A stretch of DNA of 64,000 bases from assembly GCF_004027225.2 (NCBI RefSeq), contig NC_044302.2:74993239-75057238 (forward strand), written 5' to 3'. The notes beneath the pieces were generated by a model. It was not told where the DNA came from. It did no database searches and saw nothing but the letters and a program-made list of their open reading frames with translations. Positions 35,201 through 47,748 of the stretch are shown here, in pieces (within the stretch, counting starts at the first letter, position 1; each line of letters opens with the position of its first letter). This stretch comes from Strigops habroptila (Eukaryota > Chordata > Aves > Psittaciformes > Psittacidae). The position numbers and the translations under genes are program-made.

Positions 35201-38200
35201 GCAAAATGAGCTAATTTCCCTATCATTCCTCTGCTGGGAACGTGCTCTCATACCTCACACAAGAGCAAAGCTGTGGCAGCGTTATTTGCAGACAGGCACC
35301 ATGGGGTAGATGTTTTCCAATGCACCAAAGGGGTCTGAGGTCATAGGCACCCTGCCCAGATTGCTGGGATCTACTGCACTGCTGTGGCTGCAATATGAGC
35401 AGCAAAAGCGCCAGCGGGGCTAGGGCCAGTTGCCTCAGGTACCGGTAATCATGTAGCCGGGGCAGTGTGGAGGGCTGAACAAACTCTTGAACTCTTTGAA
35501 AAGGGGAGTAAACATTTAAACAGTTCACCCATGATGCTACAGCTGGACTACTACGAGTGCCAAAGTTGATTTTCAGCTGTGCTGCATCATGTTGCAGTGG
35601 CTGTGGATCAGACCTTCTTCCTCCTCTTTGCACCACTGTGGCACTGATATAATCTTAGTGTAAGGGAAGATAAAAGATACAACATGCTGGTCAGTGCAGA
35701 ATTGGCTCATTTTCTAGAAGATTTTGATTGTGACAGCAGAAATAATCTATCTGTTATAAGAGAGTGAATAGGAAGCACTTCACTGAAACAACTGTTGTCT
35801 ATATTAAGATTAGTATTTATATATCCTTGGTTTCTCCTTTCAAAGAGATGTCTTCCTCACTGCTTACTACTGCTTTCTGGATTTCACATCATCATTGTTC
35901 TTTAAGCCCCAGACCATTCCCAGTCCCCGTCCTCAGCAACACATCCACTTGATATATCTCCTGTCACTGCTCCTTATTTCCTTCTGCACTTCAGCACAGA
36001 GTATGCTTGATTTAATTGTTTTTTTAAACACTAACTCCTCCATCATCACACTAAGAAGAGCAACCTTCTGCCCCTAACACAGAATTACCCTCTTTATTTT
36101 GCTGTTGTTTCACTTCTCCAGTATCATAGCAGATAAGATTGTCATAAAGGCATTTCCAAGCAGGCTTTGAGAAAAATTAAATATAGAGTTGCAAAGCATC
36201 CGAATTAAGACACAAAACAGGCCTGGTAATCCTCATGGTACTTAATATGCCATCTTCTTCCTATCTCTTAAACCAAATAATCTGCAAACCACCACTATAT
36301 TGGGGCATTATATCTGCTATAACTTATGTCAACTTGGATCACACCCCCCTTTTTCTTAAACAATGTTTGGCAGCCAACTGAGTGTGGAAACTAGACTGTT
36401 TTACATTAGTCAGCAGTACATTTAAATCATTCTTACCAAATGATTTACTGTGGATTATGAATTCTTATATGGCATTTTAAGCTAATGATTAGTCAAAGTA
36501 ATATATCACTAAAATGGTTGGTTGCATATGTATTTTGCTTCAGTGATTCTAAATTTCTCTTTGGTTTGGAAGACTTCTCTATGCTATTTTCCCTAGTTAA
36601 AGAGAAAGAAAACATATTTTTAACAGAAAAGGGTAGAAGGGTAGAAGACACCAACATTTCTGCCTGTCTTCTCCAACTATTGCTGAAGTCAAGAGGATTT
36701 TCCTTCCTGCAGGGGAGTCAGGTCATGAGGAGACACCCTTAAGTTGGTCACCGCTCTCCAGATTGTTATTTGCACGTGTCAATATTGCACAGCATTTCCA
36801 CACCTTACTGTGTTCCAATAACAGAAAGAAAAGCTGGAGGTAAGAAGATTAAGACTTTATATTAAACAAAATAGTGAACGAACCATCTGGAGGAAAGACA
36901 AATGTTACAGCAGAATATGTAAAGTGGACTATCTCACACGAAACCAAAAAAACCCAAACCAAACCCAAACAAACCACTGTACTCATTGTCCATGCAGACA
37001 CGTTTCTGTAGACTTCTGAAGATTGTCCTATGACAGTGGCAAAAAGGGATTTGATGGCTCTGTCAAGCTCATGGACTTTGAAACCCTAGTGAAAGAAAGG
37101 TAGAGCACACTAATAAAACGTGGGCTGTTGCACCAGATCCTCATAGGTGATTGGAATCCTTAAAAAGAAATACTGACATAAAATAAATTATTTGTTTATT
37201 TTATTGCTGTGGGATAGGATCCTGCAAATACTGAAAGATAACAAGCAATTTTGCTTTTACAACATAAATGAAATAAGGAAGACAATTATCTCTGCTTCAA
37301 AGGCAATAAAAATAAAGGAAACCATTCATCAGTGCAAAGTTGCATGTGTGTAAATGCATGCAAATCAGGAGTTTTGGCCCTAACCCTGTAGCCTGTTGCA
37401 TGCAAACGGCTGCACAGTCGGTTTCACTGGGGCTGTCTGTGACTGAAATGATACATTCATGTGAGCTTTGTGCTTGGCATAGCAAAAATAGGCAAAGTGC
37501 TTATTGCACACTCATTTTTGACACCAGTCTTTCATCTGCAGTTTCAGATGGTTGACAGATAACAGACAGGATTACTGCACATTTATTGTGTTTATTAATG
37601 CCCTTGTGTCTTACTCAAAGCATATAGTGAAAAAAATACAAAAATAAAAAAAAAAAATAAAAGTGCTAGAAATGAAGGAGTGATCTGATACTTATTATTA
37701 ACTTCTGCTTGGACTTCGCTATCCCCTTTGCAGGTTTTGTATACATTCTGTAACAGATCAGACTCTGTACACTCCTCAGAAAAATCTACCTCAGACCATA
37801 CCCAGGGGTACTCAGTTTCCACCATCACGACTCTTAAAGTTTTTGAAGAAAGGTGCCTCTCTCTCCCTGCACCAAAATCAAAGATGTTAGGTCTTCTTCC
37901 TCAATCAATGCCAGCACACAAGAGATGACATGAGGAGAGAGGCATTTACTGGGACAAGATTTCAGAGCATCAGACAAGGCCAATGCTTTGTGTTGGCCCT
38001 AGGACAAAACTGAGAACCTCTGCCAGTCATAAATCACAGGCACAATGTTCTCTGATGGAGGAGTAGATTGAAGGATGATTTTCAGGAGGAATGTCCAAGA
38101 CCAGAGTTCAAGAGAAATCTAATCCTGAAGTGAACAAGGCAGGGAAAACTGTAGCAGTGTGAACCTACCTGGGGAAAAAAAAAAAATCATATATTCTTAC

Positions 38201-40999
38201 CACATAAAATCATGAGACTGCAAGACAATAAGGAATGAAAGCTGTCACAAAGTAGAGGCGACACGAATCAGTCTGGACTGAAACCCAGAATTCAGGCTAA
38301 AGTGCCCAGGTTTCCTATACAGTGCATACACTCCTAAGAAAAGGGCTTAAGCAGTTAAAAGCACGAAGCTGCACAGAACGGGCTAGCAAAGAATGCTAGG
38401 AACAGGGGAGCACGTGAAATCCCGTCATGAAATCCCAGCTTCAGTTTAGGCACCTGATGGGTATCTCTGTAGGAAGCTGTCTTCACCTTATATAAGTGAT
38501 ACGGCCCAGTACCCCCTTTGGAACGTATGGCCCACACAGAGCATAGGGTTTATCTCAGGTGAAGGAAGCACTGGCTATATAGTTAAATTGTCTTAGCCCA
38601 CTGACTGGTGGCTTACACTTGTATCTGTCCTATCCATAAAAGCATAGACATTCCTCATTCCTCTCATAGCTGTATGAAGTGAAGAATTTAGGTTAACAGT
38701 GAAGGACTGTGTCTAGCCTCATAACCAGCATCACTTGGAAGGCATGGGAGTTCTGGGGCTTTGAGTCTTCTTCCAAGGAATTAAAAATAAAAGTTTTAGA
38801 TGACAAGTATTAGCAGACTAGCAAGCAGGTGCCAGAAGCATAACTAAATGCCTGAAAATCAAGGATCCAGAGTTTTGGGTTAATTTCTGCAGTGCAGTTC
38901 AGTTTAAGAAGAGCGGTGGCTTAGATACTCTTATGATGAAAGGGAAACAGATTTCAACTAAGATTTTTCAGCCTCTGAGGCTGAGGAGGACCTTGAACCC
39001 AGGTGCCTCACTTCTGTCTTGGTGTTACTTGTACAGTGGGCTCCATCATCTAGTCCTGTCTTTCAGGCTGGCATCTGGCAGCATACTTCATCCAAAATAA
39101 GTTAGGTCCAAAGTCATATCTTCCTGGATGTCTCCTAGATGTGCCTAGAAGTCACCTCTTCAGACAGGTCATGTAGGAAAGGGCTGTTTAGAGAGAAAAC
39201 AGGCAAAAATTTATATTAATATTCAATTTAACTGAAATCTCAATATCCATATTGCACTCATCAGCCCTTGGGGATGGAAGAGGGTGAGAGAAAGACTGCG
39301 TAGCAACCTTTAGCAAAATTGTATGATGGTGCACATAAAGACTGCAAGTTCTCCTACATGGCCAGCAAAGCCCAGTATTGATTGAGGCACCCAGGTTTCT
39401 GGATTTTGAATAGGATTAAGTAAGAGTGATGGTCTTGGGGTTCAGAGTAGAATGATTCAAGATAGGGACTGTCAATATCTGGGGAGTTAGACAGCAGCCT
39501 AGTTGGGATTTTATGGGACCCAATGGGCAACCAGTTCTTTCTCAAGCCTCTCTAAATACCTGTATATTTCATTGTATCCTACCCCAAGAGGTCACATAAA
39601 TTGTCCAGTGTTACACAACAGGATAGTCATGACAAGATGGTTGTAAGCATTAGATTGTGTTGCTTCTGCTTTCAAAAATGTGAAATCTAGTGCATAGAGT
39701 TTTGCATTTACTACTCTGTGAGCTAGAAGAAAGACAACTGTTGCTAAACAGTCTCCTTATAAAGGCCCAAGACATAATCCTCATGGAATTTATTTTTTCT
39801 TCCAGTTAAGACAGACGAATTGAGCCCTGAAGTATCTTTGTTAAACTAGTTAATAGATTATTGTCCAAAGTAAACATATTTCAGTAAGTGCAAGACTGGT
39901 TTTTTCCTCCCTCTTTCCATCTTTTGTTCAACTTCAACTCAGCTATTTATGATTCATTTCATGAGCCACTAGGTTTTCTCTGAAGGCACTAAAAAGGGCC
40001 AGAGCTATCAAACAGTTTTAGTGACTAGTGCCAACAAGGAACTGTTTTCCTCCGTGCTATAAAACAGGCACTGTCAATAGACTACAACCGGCAATAAACT
40101 ATTAAAAAAGGAATTTATGATGGCTACTTATTATCCTCCTGAAATAATGTTGTTACAAGGCTGCCCTTTCCAGTCCTCTACATGGATCACAGGGCAGATG
40201 TCTAACAAAGGGAACGGCCCAGATCTGCAGGGACTGGCTGCAAACAGCCCAGGAATTGCCCCATGTTACATGGGTACATGCAGCACCAGGTTTTCGAAGC
40301 TGCAGGGCAATTGTCCCACACTGGACTTAGGCTTGTTATACAGGAGCACTTGATTTAAGGTGGGATCTTAATTAAATTTTGAATAGAACATGTTGAATAG
40401 TTTTAATAGCTAAATATTAAATTATGTAGCAATGTCTATTATTGTTTAGAAAGGAACTGGTGAACCACAAGGATAAAATAAGAAGTGGAACAAACCTCAA
40501 ATGGAGTCAGATCTGCCTCCTTTTTTAGATTTTGAAAAAGTCACAGTTCTAGATTTTCTCCTTTCCTCTCCAATCCCATAAGAGGTTTTCTTCTTTGCTG
40601 AAGTGTCTGTTAGGTTGACATTTGACTGTGACATGGATCTGTAATTACTGTCAATTGTGGCATACTACTGGTACCAACAGAGCTATCCTATCTTACTCCA
40701 ATTAATGAACTGTTGCCTTCAATGAATATTTTCGAAAGGAGAAGGAAACGACACAGCTCAAACTTCGGCGTCGTTTGGATTGTCTCCTTTTGATCTGGAC
40801 CTTCATCCAGTATGACTCTTGAATTCCCAGTGTGTCAGACTGGAGACGTGCAGGCTGCGGTCAGGGCTAATGCACCGCCCTGGGGGGACGCCTCCTAATA
40901 ACGAGCGTCTTTCAGGAACAGCATTAAAAACGTCCTAAAGGTGTGTAGGGAAAAGGCGGGAGTGGTTTAAAGAGCTAAAGGGAAAAGGGACTTTTAGGT
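32204..40999. other. Long AT-rich intergenic stretch
   Basis: 8.8 kb without recognisable genes, RNA genes or clear transposons. Minor features are a short CAA repeat at about 33351-33363 and an A/C-rich simple stretch at about 36946-36975. The longest minus-strand frame (35223-35636) has no known domain. It may contain conserved non-coding elements, which cannot be detected without alignment. Confidence 0.5.
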
Positions 41000-41953
41000 C
41001 TAGAGAAGGGACAGCTAGGCTGGGCTGAGAAAAGGAGCGAAAAACGAGTTGTGGAGAAGTTGGATGGAAAGGGACAGTCATTGACCTTCGGATAAAAAAC
41101 AAAACACAATTGCAGCGTTAAGATTTCTGAATGTCATGATCACTGGCAGTAGCGTTATAAAGGAGGATTCTTCTTTCCCCCACGTTGCTGCGAACAAAGA
41201 GTAGTTGCCTGATATCCTGTTCCCCAGACAGTTCATCTGAGGGAAAGAAGAACGGTATTTTTAATAGCAGGTACTAGCTCGAGAACACAAGATTTATTCT
41301 CAGTAAGGGACTTTCCGGAGATTTTTAATCCAGTTTTCTTAATTTTAAGAACTCCAGACAAAGAATGTGCATTACAGAAAAACGGGAAATGGCATGCATA
41401 AGGACCTGAAATGAAAACGAACCGGTTTACTACGGATTTTACGAATAGTGTCTCCATGGTGAGAGCACTGGTGGGTGTGAGTTAAACTGCTGCTGAGATT
41501 ATAACGCTGGGTTTACAATGTGTTCGGTTATTATTTCTCAGAGAAGGAGACAGCCGTGCCTGTGACTGTCTCTTTCTGGCTTCTTCACTTCACAACTCAG
41601 CTGTGTCAAGACCGCATCTTTACAGAGAGGGAAGCAACAATTAAAATACCAAGACCATATGAGAAGCCATATATCCCGCCAAAGCACTGAAACTAGAAGT
41701 TGCCCACTTCCATATCCGAGTGCCTGTTTACATTATTGTTTCTCAATAAGTTTAATAATAAGGCCACCTTTTATTTCCACTTTCCGCCCCTGCTGCTCTC
41801 CCACGGCCCACGAGCACCCGTCCGGCCTGCCACCTTCCTTGAGACCCCCTGCAGTGAAACACGCTCGTTAATCACTATTTGACTTTTCTTGCCAGAGAAC
41901 GAATGGCCTAAAGTGAAACCATCACCTTTCATTTAGTCCAGAGAGGACGGCAT

Positions 41954-42015
41954 AAAAAAAAAAAAAAAAAAGAAAACGAAAAGAAGAAAAAAGAAAAAAA
42001 AGAAAAAATTAGAAA
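41954..42015. repeat. A-rich simple sequence
   Basis: A run of 18 A at 41954-41971 is followed by A-rich sequence with scattered G. Simple sequence; no attached transposon is recognised. Confidence 0.85.
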
Positions 42016-42539
42016 ATCTAAAGATGGTATTGCAGTATTTTTTTAAGCAAGTAAAAAAGAAAAGTGTATAAGTGTGCACGAACAGAGAGAACTGTTTACT
42101 TAAAAGCATGAAACAGGACGAAAAGACCACATTCGTTCCTACTTTTAGGTAACATATGCCTATCCTACAAATGCCTGTAAATAGCCACTGCAAGAGCAAC
42201 TTAGATTAGTGGCTTTCGGCATGAGGGATGGAAACTCTGACGACTATAGCTGTCGAAAGCTTACATGAAGTTGTGCTGTACCAGAAAGAAAAAAAGAAAA
42301 AGGGGAAAAAAAACCCTAACCCAAACCCCCCTTCCCCTCCCCCCAAAATCCCCCACAACCCCAAACCTATAGAAACGCTGGCTAGCAGGGATATTTTTCC
42401 AATTATCACCTTGGCAAGATACAGTTCCGTACTTCCAAAGCAAAGATCTCCCTCTCCAGCATGGGTTTTGCACTCTCCCAAATGTCCTCCACTTCCCTCC
42501 TTCCCTCCCGAGCTTTCCACGGGTTTGTACAAGTCACCC

Positions 42540-43130
42540 ACAAAAATGCCCCTACGTGCGGCTTCGCGAGCGGGGCTGTGCCAGAGGCTCCAGCTCCCTC
42601 CGCACGGCCGCAGCCCCTCCGGGGTGCAGGCAGCGAAAGCCGCTCTCCTAGGCCACCCGGTGTCCTCCACACAGCCTGAAAAACCACTTTCTTTTTTCTT
42701 TTATCCTGGTGAGGGGTAGCCCTCTGAAGACCACCTCGGTAAGACGAGGTACATTGTAGGACAGGGCTTGCAGAGCGGTCCGTGGGGAGAAAGGAGAGGG
42801 TCAGAGGAAGACGAAAAGCGGGGTTGTGCACATGGGGAGCTCTGCGGGTCTCCTCGCAAGCCCGCTGCTCGCAGAGCCGGCACAGCCCGAAGTCCCGCTG
42901 CAGCCAGGTCCTCTGAAGCATCCGCCGCCTCAGAGACCGGGGTCGAGCTGGGGGAAAACAGGGATCCTCTCTGGGGAGGCGAAAAGGAAGGACCAGGCTG
43001 GGGGAACCCCTCCCCGGCAGGCGCCGGTACCGATGCCCTTGGAGGCGGGGAGCGACGGCGGTGAGAGCTCTGTGCCCCACTCTGGAGGGTGAGGGGCTGC
43101 GGAGGTAACATTGTGTATGGGGCGGCGTTT
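42540..43130. promoter_or_regulatory. CpG island core 1 of the domain
   Basis: CpG-dense, GC-rich sequence. Open frames of 90-220 codons on both strands overlap one another and carry no recognisable domain, as expected in stop-poor GC-rich DNA. No convincing TATA or splice-defined exon could be fixed. Confidence 0.6.
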
Positions 43131-43369
43131 TGATTTCTCAGCCGTTTTGTTAATAAAGCTTGGTTACAGCTCGCTCGTACTTCCCGGTATCTTTGCGCCG
43201 GACTATGATTCTATGAGGAGACTGAGCCAGGAGATGGTGATTCACACCGGAAAGTTCATATTGCCCACCTTGTTGTATTAAAACACACCAGGCTAAATGG
43301 CTACATCGGCAGCTTATTTCAGGCACAAAAGTTATCATGCTAAGATGGCACAAATTACACCCCTTTCCC

Positions 43370-43680
43370 CGACCCGGATCGCACCGGGACAACCACGGAT
43401 GCTCGCGGAAAGATCTGTTCCTGGAAATCCGGAGCCAGCGGACGGCCGCCTGTGCGCACCCGAAAGCCGGGACTGCAAAACCGCCGTGAGGGTCACCACC
43501 ACCTCGTGCGCCGCTGCTGTGCCCCGGCACCTCCGGCGGCAGCCCGCGGCCGGGAAGCCTGGTCCCCGGTGTGGGCTCCCCCGCTCCCTGGCAGACACCG
43601 CCAGGCGCTTCTGCTGTACAGGCGACACCGGGCGGACCGGGGAAGGCGCAAACCTCCTCTGCGCCATCCGACCGTCAAAA
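43370..43680. promoter_or_regulatory. CpG island core 2 of the domain
   Basis: A second CpG-dense segment separated from the first by about 240 bases of lower GC. The open frames through it on both strands are unrecognisable. Confidence 0.55.
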
Positions 43681-44422
43681 CCTGGATTTGAACACGTGTA
43701 TGGTTTTGCGAGACGGCGTTTTCCATTACCTGTTGACTGGTATCACACATACAGGGGAAGCTTTCGATATGATGCTGTTTTCCCTCACTGTAAATCCCGC
43801 ATGTTGCAGTCAAATTCTTACCAGCTGGGAGGGCCAGAGCAGTAAAACCCAGCAATTCTATTTCATCATAAATCAAGTTTATGAACTGTAGTACAAGGTA
43901 TATAACTCTGGAAGCCGCACTCTTTAGTGGTAAATGGTTGTTGAAATGTTCGACTGCGGCATTGTCAAATTCCCTTTTCCACCTAAAACTTGACACAAGC
44001 TAATTCTTACAGAGATCGGCGTCTCTTGCTTAATTTGGAAGAAAACCACCTGGCATAAATGGTATTAAACAAACAGAAACGTAAAGCCCTAAGTGTAACA
44101 TTCATAATAAAACCCCCAGGCGCTGATGCAGCATCCAGCGTACGGTTCTGATTCGCATAGTTGTAATCGGATGTGTGCAGGCGCCCGGCCGCGGCAGGCT
44201 GTCATGCAGTTGTAGTCAAAGATTAAGTGATCTCATTCTAAAAGGAAATGTAAAAGTACTCTTTTCAAATTTCGTTTTGAAGGACACCCTCCTCCCCCCC
44301 TCTATACTTGCAATGTGTATAACAAGATCGGAAGAGAATTATGCCCTCAAAAGACAAACCCCATCCCAGCGTATGTGGTATTTCTTCCTCGCTTTGAATT
44401 CCTTACTGATTTACTCAGAAGC

Positions 44423-44460
44423 TTTTTTTTTTTTTTTTTTTAATTTTTATTTTTTTTTTA
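44423..44460. repeat. Poly-T stretch
   Basis: Nineteen T at 44423-44441, then AATTTTTA and eleven more T from about 44450. Simple sequence. Confidence 0.85.
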
Positions 44461-46779
44461 GGAAAAGAGGAGCTCAAGATACAAACCCGTGGTGGTGTCC
44501 TTACATTCGTGCTCGGAGGCTGCTTTGCGGTAGACTGAGATGACTCTTGAGCCTCCCATTCAAACTCCAGATTACCACCTACACCGAAGTTCAACGTTTG
44601 TTGTTCGGGGTTTGACCCTGCACTAGGTGGGAAGGTTCTCCTGCAGTGTCTGGAGAAAAGTATAGTGCATTATTTATTTATTTTCATAACTATACTGAAG
44701 ATTTCTAGGAGCTTTTCCGAACGAAATACTGCGTTTGCTAAGTTAACCGACGGTCGTAACCATTATAATCACAACCATGAATATCGCGACAAATACCGAT
44801 AAAATATCTCGATCAGCAGAGAACACCGCAGTACGGCAACATAATAAAAGATATGGATAGACTCCTCCGAGTCGCGGGAGGCAGGGCATGGCTCTGCGGC
44901 TTGTCAAAATTTGTCTAATCAAAAGAAGTGCAAGTGGGGAGGAAAAGGACTGGGATTTCACTGTGTAACTTTGGGGCTGGGAGACGGGTTAGGGATCGAG
45001 CCGAACTGGGTTTGCCCACGCCAGCGTGCCGGTGAAGCTGCAGCGGGCACTGAGGTCCGAAATACCGCCAGTACGTTGTCAATTTGCCTCCATAAAAATC
45101 ACCCGAAGTATTCTCGTAAGAAACAGCTGACAAGATTTTACCCTCGAGGGAAAGAAAACAGAAACCACACGCTGCACACCCACACATGGGGCATTTAAAT
45201 GATAACTTGTTATGTGTTGGGGATCCCCAGCATTCTCAAAGAGGTGTCTCTTGCGTTTGAACCAATTTAGGGATACTTTACAACTAATTATTGCTCGGTT
45301 TGACAATTGTTTTATCTTCCCGCCCGGTAGCAGATTTATTCACAGAAAAAGGTCCATAGATAGCCTCCAGAAAGTACATCTCTCCCCGTGGGACCACGCT
45401 TGCATTTTGTGTTGTAATGTACTTATTTTGATGTTCCTCCGTTCAAACTTCCGCTCCTTACTTTTGTGCAGTCTAGGAAAAGAGCTGCAACAAAAAAATA
45501 ACCCCGCTGGCATTGCCCGTGCCCGATAAGCCGTGTTTCCTTGCAGAGTTTGCTATCCGCAATCAAGATTTTCGCATGGGGTTGCGGCTTTGCCGGCGTG
45601 GACCGTGCAGGCAAGCACAGGGGCAGAGGCAGCCTGGCCAGATGGAAACCGAGGCGCCGGTGAGGGCAGCTGACTTGCTCTAGGTTTTGGAGCTATGGAA
45701 GTAGACTGTCCCTTTTTTATATATATGCCACCAACACTTTTATAGACGTTTAGTTTTTTAAAATTTTATTTTCTATGTGAAGTATAGACAGTCTGTCTAT
45801 GCAGACATTTAGATGAGCTGCTAAGAATGCTTAAAGTCCAGGATAAATGGGAGGAAAACTGCTACTGTGTGCAAGGTCGTCATAATACTGTAAAATAAGA
45901 TTGGGAGATATAAATCTCGCATTCATTTTTTCCTTCGGTGTATTCTGAAGTCAACCAGCTTCTGCGTGTTATGTATTTTACAGAGACGTTGGAAAAAAAA
46001 AACCAAAACGGAAGTGAGCTCTACGAGCCGAGTTTGCTCAGGCATTCAGTATGTTACTGCTTTCTGTGCCTCCTTTTATTCGTCACCCTTTAGACCAGTT
46101 TTGTATGATAATCTGTATTACATACAGTTTAGCCTGCACTAGTACCGAACTACCTAAATACAACAGTTCAAAAAAAGCATCTTGATTTGTGTTCACAAGC
46201 GCCCCTGCCACAGCAGTACTGCTGCTGCTGCTAAAGATCTCGTTTACGAAACACACTAGCTGTGCCTCATTCTTCTGGAGGAACGTAGCTCCATTTTCAT
46301 CTCCTCTTTCAGAGGGGGAACCATAGCCTTGCTTTACCTCCCAGATGGAAAAGTGAAGCATCTCTCTGTCCCTCGCCTTCTAATTTCCAATGTCTTAACG
46401 CTATCGTATTAGCCATTAACATGCAAATATAACTTCTTGTAAGAAGTTTAGCTTGTCCGATTAGGCAGCGCAGTGATGGCTGAGCCGAGATTAATGTGGG
46501 GCAGAAGAAGGAGACAGGACCAGTCGAGAGGCAGAAGGCGGCCGGGAAGAGCTTTATTAGATAAATGTATTAATCTGGATCCCAGCTGTATTTGCAGTGT
46601 TTTCCAAGATTGCTTTCAAAAATCTTTCTTGTCGGATGTGGGTTCCCCTAATTAATCACTCATGCCGTTGTATACATTACAGCTCAAGAGTGTAATTTTA
46701 GTCAGTTGTTTTGAAGCGCGTTACTGCTCCCATCTGATCTGCATTTGTCGATTAAGTGTACAAGAGACCTAACACGTGT

Positions 46780-47170
46780 AGATAGGGCTCCGGATACCCG
46801 CCCGGCTCCCCGCGGAACCCGGCACCTCCCGATCCCCCCGGGACCCCGCGGCCCCTTCAGCCCGGAAGGTGCAACGCGCCGCTCCCGCCCGGAGAGGCTC
46901 CGGCCGCCCGCGTCTTCCCTCCCGGCTTCCTCCTCCTTCTCCTCCTCCTCCGGGACCGCACATCCCCCGGGACCGCCCGGGTGCCGGGTGCCGGCGCCGC
47001 CGAGCCCCGCGGCCGTTACAGCTTTGGGGGGCACGGCAGCGCCTCCGGGAGCCGGGGCGGGGCGGTCAGAGGAGGCGGCTCCGCCCGCGGAGGGGAGGGC
47101 CTGAGGCGGGGCCGCCCCAGCCGGGCCCGCCCCGCAGCTCCGCGGATGCCCGGGGACGTCTCGCTTCATC
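46780..47170 (+). promoter_or_regulatory. CpG island core 3 with GC boxes
   Basis: The densest of the three cores. It has many GC boxes (GGGGCGGGGCGG near 47054, GGCGGGGCC near 47106, CCCGCCCCGC near 47128) and an ACGTC element near 47156. It is promoter-like. A good splice donor, GATGTGAGT, with GT at 47435-47436, follows downstream on the + strand. A non-coding RNA promoter is possible; no protein is recognised. Confidence 0.5.
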
Positions 47171-47239
47171 TGTCACCAGCTCCGCTCGCCTGCCCAGCTG
47201 TCAAAACAGGGGGTGTCTTTTTCATTCCAGCTCACAAAC

Positions 47240-47600
47240 TACCAAAGGGGAAAGCGGCTTTAATGCCTGTGTTTGGACACAAGCAATTATCCCTAATTAT
47301 TGTTTTTCTTTTGAGCTTGCCCGTCCTGCTGGAGAGCCAGCAGATGAGCATGCCCTAATCCTCCCCAGTCGGTTGATCTCAGTGGGTTTTGCGGGACAAA
47401 CCGGGCGAGAAGGCTTCGCAGCTTTCATCTCGATGTGAGTTTTGAACTGATTGAAACTCGTTGCGATGGGAGAATTAACCTCGGAGCCCAGGCTTTCAAT
47501 GGCCCCTGATAAGAGATTATACGTGTTGATGGCAAGCTTTTCTTGGCAAAATGTTTTCAAAGGACTAGGAGCTGTTAAATCAAAGCCCTATTGAATTGGC
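47240..47600. promoter_or_regulatory. Candidate conserved non-coding element
   Basis: Complex, repeat-free sequence next to the GC-rich core. It has homeodomain-type motifs: CTAATTATTG near 47292 and CTAATCC near 47356, a K50/OTX-PITX-type core. I propose it only from composition, motif content and position beside a CpG core; no alignment was possible. Confidence 0.3.
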
Positions 47601-47718
47601 AGTAGGCCCCTTCGGGGCTCTCCCTCCTTCTTCATTCCCTAGTACTGTGTGTTGGTAATTACTGGCAGGGGTGGGAGAAGGAAAACAGAAAATCCGCGAG
47701 GAGGAGCACACCCATACA

Positions 47719-47748
47719 CACAAGGGTGATGAGCACAAGGGTGATGAG
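47719..47748. repeat. Two-copy 15-base tandem repeat
   Basis: CACAAGGGTGATGAG occurs twice in direct succession. A small local duplication. Confidence 0.9.

Larger units (their letters stand above)
41000..47600. promoter_or_regulatory. CpG-retaining domain without a recognised gene
   Basis: Across about 6.5 kb CpG dinucleotides are clearly more frequent than on either side, even in AT-rich parts such as 44.7-45.6 kb. Three dense cores lie at about 42.55-43.1, 43.37-43.68 and 46.78-47.17 kb. No CR1 is seen in it. This looks like a germline-unmethylated valley of the type found at developmental-gene loci. FOXD1 is the next gene in mammals but no forkhead domain is found here. Read by eye, not computed. 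Confidence 0.5.

Noticed and set aside
42310-42325. CCCTAACCC, like a telomere repeat
   Set aside because: Only one and a half units in C/A-rich simple sequence; not an interstitial telomere array.
43197-43216. CTATGATTCTATGAG resembling a CR1 tail
   Set aside because: Only about 15 bases match and no CR1 body is attached on either side.
42206-43845. Long frames of 90-224 codons on both strands
   Set aside because: They overlap each other on both strands in CpG-dense DNA and have no recognisable domain; in particular no forkhead or homeobox.
46869-47438. Frames of 189 and 125 codons, one ending in a hydrophobic stretch like a signal peptide
   Set aside because: The hydrophobic part is at the C-terminal end, the N-terminal part is CpG-island composition, and no family is recognised.
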